Origin: a virus
Direction: 5' to 3' (one strand)
Virus record (IMG/VR): IMGVR_UViG_3300034168_000029
Coordinates: 1-39,658 of that record
DNA length: 39,658 nucleotides
Position numbers and translations under genes: made by a program. Position 1 is the stretch's first letter; the number at the start of each line of letters is the position of its first letter. Positions 38,636 to 39,658 of this stretch are shown here, in pieces. The notes beneath the pieces are model-generated. The model saw nothing but the letters and a program-made list of their open reading frames with translations, did not search any database and was not told the origin of the DNA.

Positions 38636-39658
38636 AGCTCCTCCCATGTCCTGATTCACAGTTAAGTGGCAACTCCATGCCCCAATCGGGGCGGGTACGC
38701 ATACACATCTCGACGTACTCCTGCGCGGTATGTACATCTGCCTCTGGTACTACGCAAGCAACCGCATCGTGCACCGTCATAACAACCTTGTACTTCCTAG
38801 CAATCTGCAACATCTGCTTGCCTATGATGATCCGTGCAAGGGCTTGACATACGTTCTCCACAACCTTCCCGCCGTATATCCTATTGGGTACAGTCGTTTT
38901 GCCCCTCTTTGTATCGTACACCATCTCTACCTTTCCGTCATCATTTGCTACCATGCGCAGGTTCGGATAGCGTATATACATCCCGTTCGGCAACCGGATA
39001 CCCTTCTTACCCTCGACGTGCAGCACGCCGTCCCTACCAAGCGGTGCCGTCTGGTCTTGCATGATGGCGTCCAATGCCGCGTGAGCTTGCCGCCAGAGCT
39101 TCGTAATCTGTGGATACTTGTCTCGGTACACGGCAATAATGCGCTGTGTCTCCTCCAGTGGCATCTCCACCTTGAACGTCTTAAGCTGAGCTTGGAACTT
39201 AGCCGCACCCATGCCGTACCCTGCACCTAAGATGGTAGTCTTACCGACAAACCGTTCATCTTTAGTAATGTCTTCCTCTTCCTTACCGTAGATCGCCGAG
39301 GCCATCTTCTTGTACACATCCTCGCCGTTCTCAAACGCAGTCACCAAGTCATCCTGCTCAGCCAGCCACGCCAGCGTCCGCGCTTCAATCTGTGACGAGT
39401 CTGAGTCGATCATCATCTGCCCATCGGGGGCAAGGATAGCTGCCTTGATGGCGCTACCCCGAGGAAGGTTTTGAAGGTTTACCTTGTCGTCACCACCCCA
39501 CCGTCCCGTGTGAGCAGCGTAATAGCGTAGGGGAACTGGCATTGTCCCTCGGGCGGCGATCCCGATGAAGCGAGTAGTACGGGTTTCGTCGAGCGTAGAC
39601 TTAACACCTAACCGCGCAGCCACAATAGCTTGCACGATGACATCTGGGTGTTCGAGCA
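38622..39658 (-). CDS. DNA polymerase, family A (C-terminal 345 residues; 5' end outside window)
   Basis: The frame is open to the end of the window, so the gene continues beyond it and the GTG at 39635 is not a real start. Motif A is MIDSDSSQIEARTLAWLAE. The O-helix region (DERFVGKTTILGAGYGMG) carries motif B. Motif C is MTVHDAV. An upstream part reads HTGRWGGDDKVNLQNLPRG. These are the palm and finger motifs of Pol I-type phage polymerases, which copy the genome together with the primase-helicase. Whether a 3'-5' exonuclease domain is present cannot be seen. It is the first gene of the minus-strand block in this window. Confidence 0.95.
   Translation of the reverse strand, partial: LEHPDVIVQAIVAARLGVKSTLDETRTTRFIGIAARGTMPVPLRYYAAHTGRWGGDDKVNLQNLPRGSAIKAAILAPDGQMMIDSDSSQIEARTLAWLAEQDDLVTAFENGEDVYKKMASAIYGKEEEDITKDERFVGKTTILGAGYGMGAAKFQAQLKTFKVEMPLEETQRIIAVYRDKYPQITKLWRQAHAALDAIMQDQTAPLGRDGVLHVEGKKGIRLPNGMYIRYPNLRMVANDDGKVEMVYDTKRGKTTVPNRIYGGKVVENVCQALARIIIGKQMLQIARKYKVVMTVHDAVACVVPEADVHTAQEYVEMCMRTRPDWGMELPLNCESGHGRSYGEC

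Noticed and set aside
38730-39230. 166-residue plus-strand frame
   Set aside because: It is fully antisense to the DNA polymerase palm domain, whose motifs are intact.
38622-39635. DNA polymerase fragment as a complete gene starting at GTG 39635
   Set aside because: The frame remains open to the window edge and the preceding residues continue a typical Pol I sequence, so the gene is truncated by the window.

Overview
The window is part of a tailed double-stranded DNA bacteriophage genome (Caudoviricetes), most likely a short-tailed podovirus. The evidence is the combination of P22 gp4-like and gp10-like connector/nozzle candidates, a series of fibre genes, an endolysin cassette, large internal (ejection) proteins ending in a lytic transglycosylase, and a family A DNA polymerase. 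Many small proteins have the style of uncultured aquatic (freshwater or marine) phages: Gly/Lys-rich tails, short MAxGGI motifs and DUF5872-like basic proteins. That environmental assignment rests on remembered family resemblance; the host cannot be read from the sequence. No integrase, terminase, portal or major capsid gene lies in the window, and I see no tRNA gene or CRISPR array.

Plus strand, 1-30495 (virion and lysis genes, tightly packed, often with ATGA/TAATG overlaps). Positions 1-3322 hold small basic proteins and head-tail connector/adaptor genes. Positions 3324-5271 hold two related small structural proteins and a protein built of eleven tandem GVEAxGAVGTV repeats. Positions 5281-12332 are an adhesin region in which fibre-like proteins alternate with small putative fibre chaperones, interrupted by a NUMOD-type homing endonuclease at 11156-11815. 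Positions 12365-13813 are the lysis cassette: membrane protein, 3TM holin, small lipoprotein-like protein and GH24 lysozyme. Positions 13817-15925 encode a probable tail nozzle. Positions 16373-22711 contain two consecutive pairs of a GNAT-like gene followed by a protein starting with an NKFNGYSxDGVRLY motif. Positions 22714-30495 encode one 2593-residue protein with a zinc-peptidase-type HExxH motif, membrane-like segments and a C-terminal transglycosylase.

Minus strand, 39658-30574 (replication and early genes). In transcription order: family A DNA polymerase (5' end outside the window), an unknown protein, a Cas4/RecB-like PD-(D/E)XK nuclease with four candidate iron-sulfur cysteines, an unknown protein, an HNH nuclease, and an SNF2-type helicase. 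Then comes a near-consensus promoter whose -35 box is half of a perfect palindrome. It precedes an unknown protein, a zinc-containing SSB-like protein with an acidic tail, and a small HTH regulator, followed by an intrinsic terminator. Last are a primase-helicase and a 64-residue protein. The two opposing transcription units converge at about 30500 on a GC-rich hairpin whose T-run is on the minus strand.

The replication block supplies polymerase, primase-helicase, helicase, SSB candidate and nucleases. The plus block supplies the connector, nozzle, fibres, ejection proteins and lysis genes. The most unusual features are short peptide motifs and terminal cassettes shared between otherwise different virion proteins, the duplicated GNAT/NKFNGYS pair, the fibre/chaperone alternation, and the giant two-enzyme ejection protein.
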